Positions 4,792 to 10,937 of a stretch of 26,247 nt of DNA are shown here, in pieces. The notes below the pieces were generated by a model, which searched no databases, was not told the origin of the DNA, and was given only the letters and a program-made list of their open reading frames with translations. The position numbers and the translations under genes were made by a program. This DNA comes from a virus. Each line of letters opens with the position of its first letter. Within the stretch, counting starts at the first letter, position 1. Where the stretch lies: the IMG/VR virus record IMGVR_UViG_3300037156_000067, positions 1-26,247 of that record. One strand, 5' to 3'.

Positions 4792-6015
4792 TCAGGTCGC
4801 TTGGTGCAGACACAAAATTTGGTTAAAACAGACCCTGTTTCCATAGCGAAGTGGGCCGATATCTCCTTCAAAGATCACAAGCCCGTCCGCTACCCTACCG
4901 ACGAAGAGATAGACGCGTACCTAGCTACGGGTATCGAGGCCGTGCTCCACGATTCTGCCGAATTCTTCTTCGCTGACGTGATGGGATTGTTGTCCAACTG
5001 CATCCGTGGTAGCTTCATAGCCCCTCCGGGGAGGAAGTTAGTTGTGGCCGATCTTTCGAATATCGAGGGGCGCGTTGTCGCATGGCTGGCGGACGAGGGT
5101 TGGAAGACGCAAGCCTTCCGAGATTTCGATACCCTCGCACTAGACGAGCAGGGCAATACAATACCCGACGGAAAAGGTGGTTACGAGCGGGTAGGCCAGG
5201 ATCTCTACCACGTTGCCTACGGTAAGTCTTTCGGGGTAGACCCGCGAAAGGTAACTAAGCAGCAACGGACTCTCGGTAAAGTGCTTGAGCTGGCCTGTGG
5301 CTTCGGCGGCGGGGTAGGGGCGTTCTTCGCCTTCGCCACGGCGTTCAATATCGACCTCGACGAGATGGCCGACAATGCCATTGGCGCGATCCCAATGGAG
5401 ACCCTGAAAGACTCTGAAGGGTTCATGCACTGGGCCGAGAAGAAAGGCCTGCCGAAGTATAACCTGACGGACAAGGCATACATAGTCTGCAACTCCTTCA
5501 AGATATTGTGGCGCCAAGCGCACCCTGCCGTGTCGTCGTACTGGAAAGAGCTTGGCGAAGCCTTCGCCGCCGCTATCCTCTCCCCCGGCGAGGTGATCGT
5601 CGCCCGTAAACTGAAACTCCAATTTGTTAAGGGGTGGGTACGGATTCGCCTGTCGGATGGCAGCTACCTGTGCTACCCGCAGGCGAAGATAGAAGAGAGC
5701 GGCGACCTATCTTTCATGGGGATAAACCAATTTTCGAAAAAGTGGTGCCGAATAACGACAAACGGGGCAAAACTTTTTGAAAACGTGGTCCAGGCCACCG
5801 CGCGCAATGTGTTCGTCTCGTCCTACGCCCCATCGGAAGCCGCCGGCTACGAAATTGTTATGAGAATCCATGATGAAATCGTGAGCGAAGTCCCTGATTC
5901 TGATGAGTTTACTGTCGAAGGTCTAAGCGCGATCATGTCCACCGTCCCGCCCTGGGCCACCGGACTACCGCTGGCCGCAGCCGGGTACTCCGCCACGCGA
6001 TATCGCAAAGACTGA
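4720..6015 (+). CDS. polA: DNA polymerase I (family A), C-terminal part preceded by split-intein C-half
   Basis: Of 431 residues, the first 24 are the intein C-half and 407 belong to the polymerase. Motif A is VVADLSNIEG (D111 and E116), motif B is RTLGKVLELACGFGGG (R183, K187, F195), and motif C is MRIHDEIV (HDE 384-386), so the metal-binding aspartates of the palm are intact. Joined to residues 1-348 of the first fragment it gives 755 residues, a normal length for phage PolA with an exonuclease domain. The ATG follows AGAAGAGGA with almost no spacer and lies inside the endonuclease gene's end, so initiation probably depends on coupling to endonuclease translation. No in-frame ATG, GTG or TTG precedes it after the stop at 4657-4659. 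A promoter for the next group begins right after the stop. Confidence 0.93.
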   Translation: MRTYDIINAGPKNRFMANGRIVSNSGRLVQTQNLVKTDPVSIAKWADISFKDHKPVRYPTDEEIDAYLATGIEAVLHDSAEFFFADVMGLLSNCIRGSFIAPPGRKLVVADLSNIEGRVVAWLADEGWKTQAFRDFDTLALDEQGNTIPDGKGGYERVGQDLYHVAYGKSFGVDPRKVTKQQRTLGKVLELACGFGGGVGAFFAFATAFNIDLDEMADNAIGAIPMETLKDSEGFMHWAEKKGLPKYNLTDKAYIVCNSFKILWRQAHPAVSSYWKELGEAFAAAILSPGEVIVARKLKLQFVKGWVRIRLSDGSYLCYPQAKIEESGDLSFMGINQFSKKWCRITTNGAKLFENVVQATARNVFVSSYAPSEAAGYEIVMRIHDEIVSEVPDSDEFTVEGLSAIMSTVPPWATGLPLAAAGYSATRYRKD

Positions 6016-6044
6016 TAGACCAACCCTTTAGCTTGTGCTAAACT
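6016..6044 (+). promoter_or_regulatory. Sigma70-type promoter with extended -10 and internal dyad
   Basis: TAGACC (6016-6021), 17 bp, then TGC-TAAACT (-10 at 6039-6044) directly after the polymerase stop. The spacer and -10 contain a dyad, TTTAGC (6027-6032) and GCTAAA (6037-6042), which could be an operator. The block 6018-6055 matches 9784-9821 at 26 of 38 positions without gaps, which supports function. It would drive the gene at 6068 and those downstream. Confidence 0.6.
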
Positions 6045-6067
6045 AACAACTCAATCAGGAGGAGAAA

Positions 6068-6202
6068 ATGGAACCCCAAACACCACCCTACAAATGCCTG
6101 TTCTGCGGAGCGCCGTCTTGGGTAGACCCGAGCGACCAAACGCCACCACCGGACTACTGCCACGAAGCCGACCACGGCGAACCTAACGATTCAGAGGAGT
6201 AA
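6068..6202 (+). CDS. Zinc-finger-like micro-protein (44 aa)
   Basis: ATG 6068 follows AGGAGGAG (6057-6064), an excellent ribosome site, and the frame ends at TAA 6200-6202. The protein has YKCLFCGAPSW at residues 8-18 and DYCHEADHGEP at 29-39, giving Cys-x2-Cys and Cys-His-x3-His as a probable single zinc site. It is proline-rich and acidic. Phage genomes carry many such CxxC plus CxxxDHG peptides; I know no function. It is the first gene behind the promoter at 6016-6044. Strong start signals make it a real gene despite its size. Confidence 0.75.
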   Translation: MEPQTPPYKCLFCGAPSWVDPSDQTPPPDYCHEADHGEPNDSEE

Positions 6203-6308
6203 TAAAAACCCGCCGGGGTGCGCTTGAATCAGAGGCGTGGCGGGTGTTGTTGGCCGAAGTATATGTCGGGTTGAATTTGAAATCAAGACGGATCAGAGGA
6301 GCAATAAA
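6203..6308 (+). other. Intergenic leader with hairpin and duplicated ribosome-site sequence
   Basis: ACCCGCC (6208-6214) pairs with GGCGGGT (6239-6245) around 24 nt; no T-run follows, so a terminator is doubtful. TCAGAGGAGTAATAAAA (6191-6207) recurs as TCAGAGGAGCAATAAAA (6293-6309), 16 of 17 identical; the second copy is the ribosome site of the gene at 6309, and TCAGAGG appears once more at 6229-6235. No credible coding frame fills the gap. Confidence 0.5.
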
Positions 6309-6563
6309 ATGCAAACTACCATATGGAAACAAGGCTGTTTCATCGACATGGCCTACTCAGCAGACGAGAAAAACCACGGCAACAACAGCGACAAGTTTAC
6401 GTTCAACGTATCCACCGCGCAGGGCGGCCAGGAGATGCTGTTGAACGGGGTGCCTGCCGATTCGTTCAGTTTCACTCTCGTAGGGCCTGCCGAAAAGAAT
6501 GAGTTCTTTGAAGCGGTACAGGAGCTAGCAGAACTGTTGGCGCGAGGGGCGGAGAAATGCTGA
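6309..6563 (+). CDS. Hypothetical protein (84 aa)
   Basis: I start it at ATG 6309 (MQTTIWKQGCFID) because GAGGAG (6296-6301) sits seven bases upstream; an in-frame extension to 6237 crosses the hairpin leader and has no ribosome site. The protein looks like a small alpha/beta fold, with strands around FTFNVSTAQGG and SFSFTLVGP and a C-terminal helix (NEFFEAVQELAELLARG). No catalytic motif was seen. Its end overlaps the dCMP deaminase start by seven bases (6557-6563), so the two are translationally coupled. A role beside the deaminase is not shown. Confidence 0.7.
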   Translation: MQTTIWKQGCFIDMAYSADEKNHGNNSDKFTFNVSTAQGGQEMLLNGVPADSFSFTLVGPAEKNEFFEAVQELAELLARGAEKC

Positions 6564-6988
6564 CCCCACTAGCTTTCATCGGCGTAGTGCATGAATTGGC
6601 GAAACTGTCCAAAGACCCGAGCACGAAGGTAGCGTGCCTGATCTTCGGCCCGAATATGGAGATCAGATCGACGGGCTGGAACGGTTTCCCGCGCAAGGTA
6701 TCGGACACGCCAGAACGGCTCAATGACCGTCAAGTGAAGTATAGCCTAGTTGCCCACGCAGAACTGAACGCCGTCGCAAACGCGGCCCGTTCTGGCGTCA
6801 GCACGGATGGTTGCGAACTGCTAGTCAGCGCCCTCCACCCGTGCAACGAATGCGCCAAGGCGATCATCCAAGCCGGTATCCGCAAAGTATACGCCCCGCT
6901 GCCAGACAACGATGGCAGGTGGGCCACCAACTTCGAGATCGCTGCTCTACTTTTTTCCGAAGCTGGTGTTGAAGTAGAATTTTACTGA
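6557..6988 (+). CDS. Deoxycytidylate (dCMP) deaminase
   Basis: The 143-aa protein carries the zinc-dependent cytidine/dCMP deaminase signature: HAE (H67-A-E69, zinc ligand plus catalytic Glu) and PCNEC (C96 and C99, zinc ligands). The N-terminal DPSTKVACLIFGPN and STGWNGFPR fit dCMP deaminases, which bind the nucleotide phosphate there. The enzyme converts dCMP to dUMP, feeding dTMP synthesis; phages use it to raise dTTP during replication. No thymidylate synthase lies in the window. GGAG (6550-6553) supports ATG 6557, and the start overlaps the previous gene. A general cytidine deaminase is less likely given the phage setting and the start motif. Confidence 0.88.
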   Translation: MLTPLAFIGVVHELAKLSKDPSTKVACLIFGPNMEIRSTGWNGFPRKVSDTPERLNDRQVKYSLVAHAELNAVANAARSGVSTDGCELLVSALHPCNECAKAIIQAGIRKVYAPLPDNDGRWATNFEIAALLFSEAGVEVEFY

Positions 6989-6990
6989 AA

Positions 6991-7143
6991 ATGAACCCAA
7001 CCAACCCCCAGATGCTAAGAGAGCGGATCGCGCACCTCGAACAGCGACTCTCGGACAGCAAAACCCGCGAGATCCTGCTGCTTGAGAAGCTGATCGCGCT
7101 GGAAGCTAAATTTGAAATTGCAGACAAGGAGAAGATGAAATGA
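6991..7143 (+). CDS. Coiled-coil micro-protein (50 aa)
   Basis: The frame runs from ATG 6991, two bases after the deaminase stop, to TGA 7141-7143, which overlaps the VRR-NUC start as ATGA. From residue 9 on it is one long amphipathic helix with heptad leucines (LRERIAHLEQRLSDSKT, then EILLLEKLIALEAKFEI), so it should form a coiled-coil dimer or bind a partner helix. No clear ribosome site is present; the tight spacing suggests reinitiation. Function unknown. Confidence 0.65.
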   Translation: MNPTNPQMLRERIAHLEQRLSDSKTREILLLEKLIALEAKFEIADKEKMK

Positions 7144-7598
7144 GAATAGTCAACACCGACAACTTCGGGGTTCGAGCCGTGAAGAAGCGTGAACTGCTGG
7201 AACGCGACATCGAAAAAGACCTCAACACTAAGGCCGCCAAAGCCGGGTGGTGGTCTCTTAAATTTACGAGTCCTCAGAGGCGCGCGGTCCCTGATCGCAT
7301 TTTGCTGGGCAGCAAAGACGCCGTAAACGCGGACATGCTGGCGCTGCTCAAGAGAAACCCACTGTTCAAAGGACGTGAAGTTGACCCACGAGCGTTTGAA
7401 GCTCTCGCAGCCGCTCTTGGGGATTCCGCTATGGCAGGGTGTGTGACGTTCGTCGAGTGCAAACGCCCTGGCGCGAAACCTACTGTCGCACAGGAACGGG
7501 AGCACGCGAAGCTGCGGGCCAGGGGGTTCACCGTGCTCGTGGTTGATACCAAGGAGCAGATTGATGGGTTGTACGGTGATGGAGATGATCTTGTTTGA
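7140..7598 (+). CDS. VRR-NUC domain nuclease
   Basis: This 152-aa protein has the PD-(D/E)xK arrangement of the VRR-NUC family: a helix with ERDIEKDL, then KFTSPQRRAVPDRIL (Asp52), VTFVECKRPG (Glu106 and Lys108) and a following helix TVAQEREHAKLRARGF (Gln118). Between Asp52 and Glu106 there is an extra helical insert of about 45 residues (55-100). VRR-NUC proteins are structure-specific nucleases related to FAN1 and to type III restriction-type enzymes, and in phages they stand beside PolA and SNF2 helicase genes, exactly as here. The inferred role is Holliday-junction or flap processing. The start is ATG 7140 in an ATGA overlap, and AAGGAG (7127-7132) lies just upstream. Confidence 0.88.
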   Translation: MRIVNTDNFGVRAVKKRELLERDIEKDLNTKAAKAGWWSLKFTSPQRRAVPDRILLGSKDAVNADMLALLKRNPLFKGREVDPRAFEALAAALGDSAMAGCVTFVECKRPGAKPTVAQEREHAKLRARGFTVLVVDTKEQIDGLYGDGDDLV

Positions 7599-8361
7599 AC
7601 TAATGCAAGGCGACTGTCTGGAACTGATGAAGGGGATTCCTGACGGGTCAGTCGATATGGTTTTGTGCGATCTGCCTTACGGGACAACGGATTGCAAGTG
7701 GGATACCATGATCCCTTTTGAGCCGCTGTGGGCACAGTATAAGCGGATCGTGAAAAAGAACGGGGCGATTGTTTTGTTTGGGGCGGAACCCTTTAGCAGT
7801 TCGCTACGCATGAGTGCCCTCGAAATGTTTAAATACGATTGGATTTGGTCGAAGTCTAGAGCGCTCGGCTTCACCAACGCGAAGAACAAACCGATGAACA
7901 AACACGAGATAGCCAGTGTATTCAGTGAGGGGACGGTGGCGAATAAGTCGGAGCGGCGGATGCCCTATTTCCCGCAAGGGCTTACGCCCTACGGTAAAAC
8001 AGTATCCGGTATAAAGGCGTGTAAAGCCGATTCTGCGGATGGCGGGCATAGGTTCGCGCGCCCCGGGCACAAGGAGAGTTTTGTGCGGGAGTTCACTAAC
8101 TATCCGACGCAGATAGTTGAGTTCGCAAATGACGGCGCTACCGTGCACCCCACCCAAAAACCAGTAGCCCTCTGCGAATACCTGATCCGCACCTACACCA
8201 ACGAGGGCGAACGAGTTCTCGATAATACGATGGGTTCTGGAACTACTGGCGTAGCATGTATGAACACCAACAGGCGCTTCATCGGCGTAGAACTCTCCGA
8301 AGAGTATTTCCAGATCGCCAAAAGCAGAATAGAAAAAGCAGCAGGACTTGACCTAATATGA
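7585..8361 (+). CDS. Beta-class DNA N4/N6 methyltransferase
   Basis: I choose ATG 7585 (MILFELMQGDCLELMKGIPDG) because homologues start close to the GDCLELM motif and GGTG and GGAG lie just upstream; starts at 7579 or 7564 are possible. Catalytic motif IV is DLPY (29-32), and AdoMet-binding motif I DNTMGSGTTG follows near residue 213, so the order IV then I marks a beta-class amino-methyltransferase, with a target-recognition region between. HPTQKP just before motif I is also typical of the family. It overlaps the end of the VRR-NUC gene by 14 nt and the helicase start by ATGA. No restriction partner is present. It is a second, different methyltransferase beside the D12 enzyme at 1781, and its target is unknown. 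Confidence 0.9.
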   Translation: MILFELMQGDCLELMKGIPDGSVDMVLCDLPYGTTDCKWDTMIPFEPLWAQYKRIVKKNGAIVLFGAEPFSSSLRMSALEMFKYDWIWSKSRALGFTNAKNKPMNKHEIASVFSEGTVANKSERRMPYFPQGLTPYGKTVSGIKACKADSADGGHRFARPGHKESFVREFTNYPTQIVEFANDGATVHPTQKPVALCEYLIRTYTNEGERVLDNTMGSGTTGVACMNTNRRFIGVELSEEYFQIAKSRIEKAAGLDLI

Positions 8362-9785
8362 CCACCACCCCCAAGAAACTCCTGACCCTGTCCGACCTCC
8401 ACGGCTACGAGCACCTGATCAACGCGCACCAACTAGATCTCCCGAGGACGGCGACGTGGGCCGGCATGGGGTTGGGCAAAACGGTGTCCACCGCAACGAC
8501 GATTGACGCACGCATTCTAGCCGGCGAGAGCGCCCCTACACTCGTTCTGGCGCCCCTCCGGGTAGCCAAGACCGGCTGGAGCAACGAAGTGAAGAAATGG
8601 GAGCATCTGAAGCACCTGAGCGTGGTTCCGATCATCGGTACAGAACAGGAGCGGTTGCAGGCGCTGCGCTACGATGCCGAAATCTTCACGACAAATTTTG
8701 AGCAAATTCCCTGGCTGGTTGACCACTTCGGCGACAGGTGGCCTTTTCGCAATGTGGTAATCGACGAATCGGACAAGGTCAAGGGGTTCCGTCTGCGCCA
8801 AGGCGGACACCGCACCGCCGCGCTCGGGAAGGTTGCCCACACCAAGATAAAGTGGATCACCGAACTCACAGGCACGCCATCACCGAACGGGCTACAGGAT
8901 CTTTGGGGCCAAATTTGGTATCTTGACCGCGGCAACCGGCTTGGGCGAACCTTTGAGGCGTTCAAACAGAGGTGGTTTAAACCTAACCCATCCGGCTACG
9001 GCTCTGTCGCCATGCCTCACGCGCAGGAGCAGATACAGGCCGCACTCAGGGACATCTGCATCACGATAGACGAGAACGACTGGTTCGACCTCAAGAAGCC
9101 TATCGTGCGGAATATCATGGTTGACCTGCCGAAGAAAGCTAGACAGCTTTACGACGACATGCAGAAAGACTACTTCATGACCCTTGAGTGCGGCGCGGAA
9201 GTGGAGGCTTTCAGCGCAGCGGCCAGGTCGCAAAAGTTGCTCCAGTGCTGCTCGGGCGCCATCTATTTGAACCCCGAGGTGGGCGATGACGACCATCCGA
9301 AAGCCAGAGAATACCGCGTCATCCACGACGAGAAGTTAGATGCTCTCGATGAAATTCTTGGTGAGTGCGGAGGGGCGCCGGTAATGGTGGCGTATCAGTT
9401 CAAAAGCGATCTGGCGCGCCTGAAGAAGCGATACCCGCACGGCAAGTCGCTATCTGACGACAAGGAGATGGCTGAGTTCAAGACTGGACGCTTCCCGGTA
9501 GCATTCGCCCAACCAGCGTCGGTCGGGCACGGCGTAGACGGGCTCCAGGACCACTGCCACATAATGGTCAACTTCTCGCAGACGTGGAACCTCGGCCACC
9601 ACCAACAATTGCTCGGGCGGATCGGCCCCATGCGGCAGTTCCAGGCCAAGACCGGGAAGGCGGTGTACGTCTACAACCTGATCGCCGCGGGGACGCTGGA
9701 CGAGGACGTAGCTGAACGGCTGGAGTCCAAAGCCTCGGTACAGGACACGCTCAGACTGGCTATGAAACGTCACAAAACCTCTTGA
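8358..9785 (+). CDS. SNF2-family (SF2) DNA helicase/translocase
   Basis: The 475-aa protein shows SF2 motifs in order: Q-type start (HGYEHLINAHQL), motif I AGMGLGKT (36-43, Walker A), motif Ia LVLAPLRVAKTGW, motif II DESD (136-139, DExx box), motif III LTGTPSPNGL (170-179), and a C-terminal RecA-like domain ending in QQLLGRIGPMRQ (motif VI, Arg fingers). The GTPSPNGLxDLWGQxWYLD pattern is typical of phage SNF2-like helicases in PolA/VRR-NUC cassettes. It should use ATP to translocate on or remodel DNA at the fork. It starts in an ATGA overlap with the methyltransferase. Its stop at 9783-9785 lies inside the -35 element of the next promoter, so this transcription group ends there or continues through. 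Confidence 0.92.
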   Translation: MTTTPKKLLTLSDLHGYEHLINAHQLDLPRTATWAGMGLGKTVSTATTIDARILAGESAPTLVLAPLRVAKTGWSNEVKKWEHLKHLSVVPIIGTEQERLQALRYDAEIFTTNFEQIPWLVDHFGDRWPFRNVVIDESDKVKGFRLRQGGHRTAALGKVAHTKIKWITELTGTPSPNGLQDLWGQIWYLDRGNRLGRTFEAFKQRWFKPNPSGYGSVAMPHAQEQIQAALRDICITIDENDWFDLKKPIVRNIMVDLPKKARQLYDDMQKDYFMTLECGAEVEAFSAAARSQKLLQCCSGAIYLNPEVGDDDHPKAREYRVIHDEKLDALDEILGECGGAPVMVAYQFKSDLARLKKRYPHGKSLSDDKEMAEFKTGRFPVAFAQPASVGHGVDGLQDHCHIMVNFSQTWNLGHHQQLLGRIGPMRQFQAKTGKAVYVYNLIAAGTLDEDVAERLESKASVQDTLRLAMKRHKTS

Positions 9786-9810
9786 CCAGTAACTTAGCAT
9801 CTGTTAATCT
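9782..9810 (+). promoter_or_regulatory. Sigma70-type promoter with extended -10
   Basis: TTGACC (9782-9787), 17 bp, then TGT-TAATCT (-10 at 9805-9810), a near-consensus promoter. The region shares 26 of 38 positions with the promoter after polA (9784-9821 against 6018-6055), including TTAGC in the spacer and CTCAAT downstream. It should drive the group from 9841 to 10937. Confidence 0.7.
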
Positions 9811-9840
9811 ATCCGCTCAATTCAACCAAGGAGAACCGAA

Positions 9841-9906
9841 GTGAAAAACCCAAGCCACACCAAAAAAGGCCCTGGCCGCAGACACGTAACAGGCAACAAG
9901 AAGTGA
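9841..9906 (+). CDS. Basic micro-peptide (21 aa)
   Basis: GTG 9841 follows AAGGAG (9828-9833) by seven bases, a strong initiation signal, just downstream of a good promoter. The product reads MKNPSHTKKGPGRRHVTGNK plus a final Lys, with nine Lys, Arg or His residues. Its TGA overlaps the GTG of the next gene (GTGA at 9903-9906), the same coupling used elsewhere in this arm. It could be a real small basic peptide or a leader whose translation opens the next gene. Function unknown. Confidence 0.5.
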   Translation: MKNPSHTKKGPGRRHVTGNKK

Positions 9907-10100
9907 GCCCCGAACGCTTCACCCTAACCGGAGTCACCCTGCACCCGCCAGCAGGGCGAGCGATCCGCGTAACCCGCGATCTCGGCGAAGGAAGAAGTCA
10001 AGAGTGGTATTTTCCAATCAGCCACGTCCTGGAAATGCAGCACATGGAAGGGCGAATCGTGATCAGTGCGTGGTTGGCTAAACAGAAAGGATTGAGATGA
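9903..10100 (+). CDS. Small hypothetical protein (65 aa)
   Basis: It starts with GTG 9903 overlapping the stop of the 21-aa peptide and ends in an ATGA overlap with the next gene, so translation is coupled on both sides. It is predicted to be mostly beta: FTLTGVTLHPPAG, RAIRVTRDLG, EWYFPISHVLEM and GRIVISAWLAKQK. No metal or catalytic motif is visible. It belongs to the early group behind the 9782 promoter. Function unknown. Confidence 0.65.
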   Translation: MSPERFTLTGVTLHPPAGRAIRVTRDLGEGRSQEWYFPISHVLEMQHMEGRIVISAWLAKQKGLR

Positions 10101-10408
10101 AATTTGCATTGTATTGCGGGATAATTTTGCTCTCGCTGGCGCTCGCTTTTTCGGCTCTGCTATGGCAAGGGTACGCTCTCACAGTGTCGTGGGCGTGGTT
10201 CATCGTTCCGGTGTTCGCACTCCCGGCCTTGAGCCTCAAGTTCGCCGCCGGGTTAGCCCTGACGGTGCGCCTGCTTACGCTTACTTACCAGCCCCAAACG
10301 GAAGAGATCGGTACTCCTGTGGCACAGATGGCCCGAGCGGTAGCCTACGCTTTCCTGTCCCCCGCCACGTTGCTCGCTGTCGGCTGGCTCGTGCATAGAT
10401 ATTTGTAA
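10097..10408 (+). CDS. Integral membrane protein (103 aa)
   Basis: ATG 10097 overlaps the previous stop. Hydrophobic segments are at about residues 3-23 (FALYCGIILLSLALAFSALL), 30-58 (a long one, SWAWFIVPVFALPALSL and onward) and 78-100 (ARAVAYAFLSPATLLAVGWL), giving two to four membrane passes in the inner membrane. Small membrane proteins with this LLWQGYALTVxWxWF pattern occur in several phages, from memory, with no assigned role. Superinfection exclusion or host takeover are typical guesses for such early membrane proteins, but nothing here shows it. Confidence 0.7.
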   Translation: MKFALYCGIILLSLALAFSALLWQGYALTVSWAWFIVPVFALPALSLKFAAGLALTVRLLTLTYQPQTEEIGTPVAQMARAVAYAFLSPATLLAVGWLVHRYL

Positions 10409-10423
10409 AAGGGAACCACAAAA

Positions 10424-10705
10424 ATGGTTAACGCAACCATACTCTATCGCAAGATCGCCAGCAACCTCGGCCACTCTATCACCAAGGAGCAGGTCAAGGA
10501 AGTGTTCGACGCCTACCAGGGTATCGTCAAGGCCGGCCTGGCTTGGCACGATGAGACTATGCTCCCCGGCCTTGGTAAGTTCGTGACCAAGGTACGCAAG
10601 GAGCGTATGGGGCAGAACCCGATGACGAAGGAGCCGATCGTGATCCAGTCCAAGGTGCAGGCGCATTTCCTGATGAACCCTACGATCAAGAAGGCGGGGT
10701 GGTGA
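10424..10705 (+). CDS. HU/IHF-family DNA-binding protein
   Basis: The 93-aa protein has the HU/IHF layout: two N-terminal helices (residues 5-42) with KEQVKEVFDAYQGIVK, then LPGLGKFVTKVRKERMGQNP (48-66), where the strand and the arm with the tip motif RxGxNPxT lie, then EPIVIQSKVQAHFLMNP. HU-type proteins bend and compact DNA as dimers. The usual GRNP is here GQNP, and the arm keeps several basic residues. AAAAGGGA upstream of ATG 10424 is a fair ribosome site. It may help phage origin melting, recombination or genome condensation. The family assignment is firm; the phage role is inferred. Confidence 0.9.
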   Translation: MVNATILYRKIASNLGHSITKEQVKEVFDAYQGIVKAGLAWHDETMLPGLGKFVTKVRKERMGQNPMTKEPIVIQSKVQAHFLMNPTIKKAGW

Positions 10706-10706
10706 T

Positions 10707-10937
10707 ATGGACCTAAAAACTTTAGAGGATTGGCTGGATCTATGGGTACAGCCCTCCGAGAAAATTACAAGAGAATCGAGCCGGAAGTGGGTGCGTGCGG
10801 CTGGGAAAATCGGAGTCGTATTTCCGCTTCTTCCATGGGCGGTATTCGCGCTCTTTTCAATCCTCGTATTCGCCGTGGTCGGGTTGGGCTATCTCGCGTT
10901 AGTGAAAAAGGTATCAGTTTGGCGGACTGAGGTCTAA
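10707..10937 (+). CDS. Single-pass membrane protein (76 aa)
   Basis: ATG 10707 comes one base after the HU-like gene's stop. Residues 1-30 are charged and helical (MDLKTLEDWLDLWVQPSEK), and residues 34-66 are strongly hydrophobic (KIGVVFPLLPWAVFALFSIL then VFAVVGLGYLALV), enough for one long or two short membrane segments, with a basic end. No family recognised. It is the last rightward gene; its TAA (10935-10937) overlaps the stop of the leftward phosphoesterase gene by a few bases. Confidence 0.65.
   Translation: MDLKTLEDWLDLWVQPSEKITRESSRKWVRAAGKIGVVFPLLPWAVFALFSILVFAVVGLGYLALVKKVSVWRTEV

Noticed and set aside
6208-6245. Intrinsic terminator (ACCCGCC/GGCGGGT)
   Set aside because: Loop of 24 nt and no T-run after the stem.
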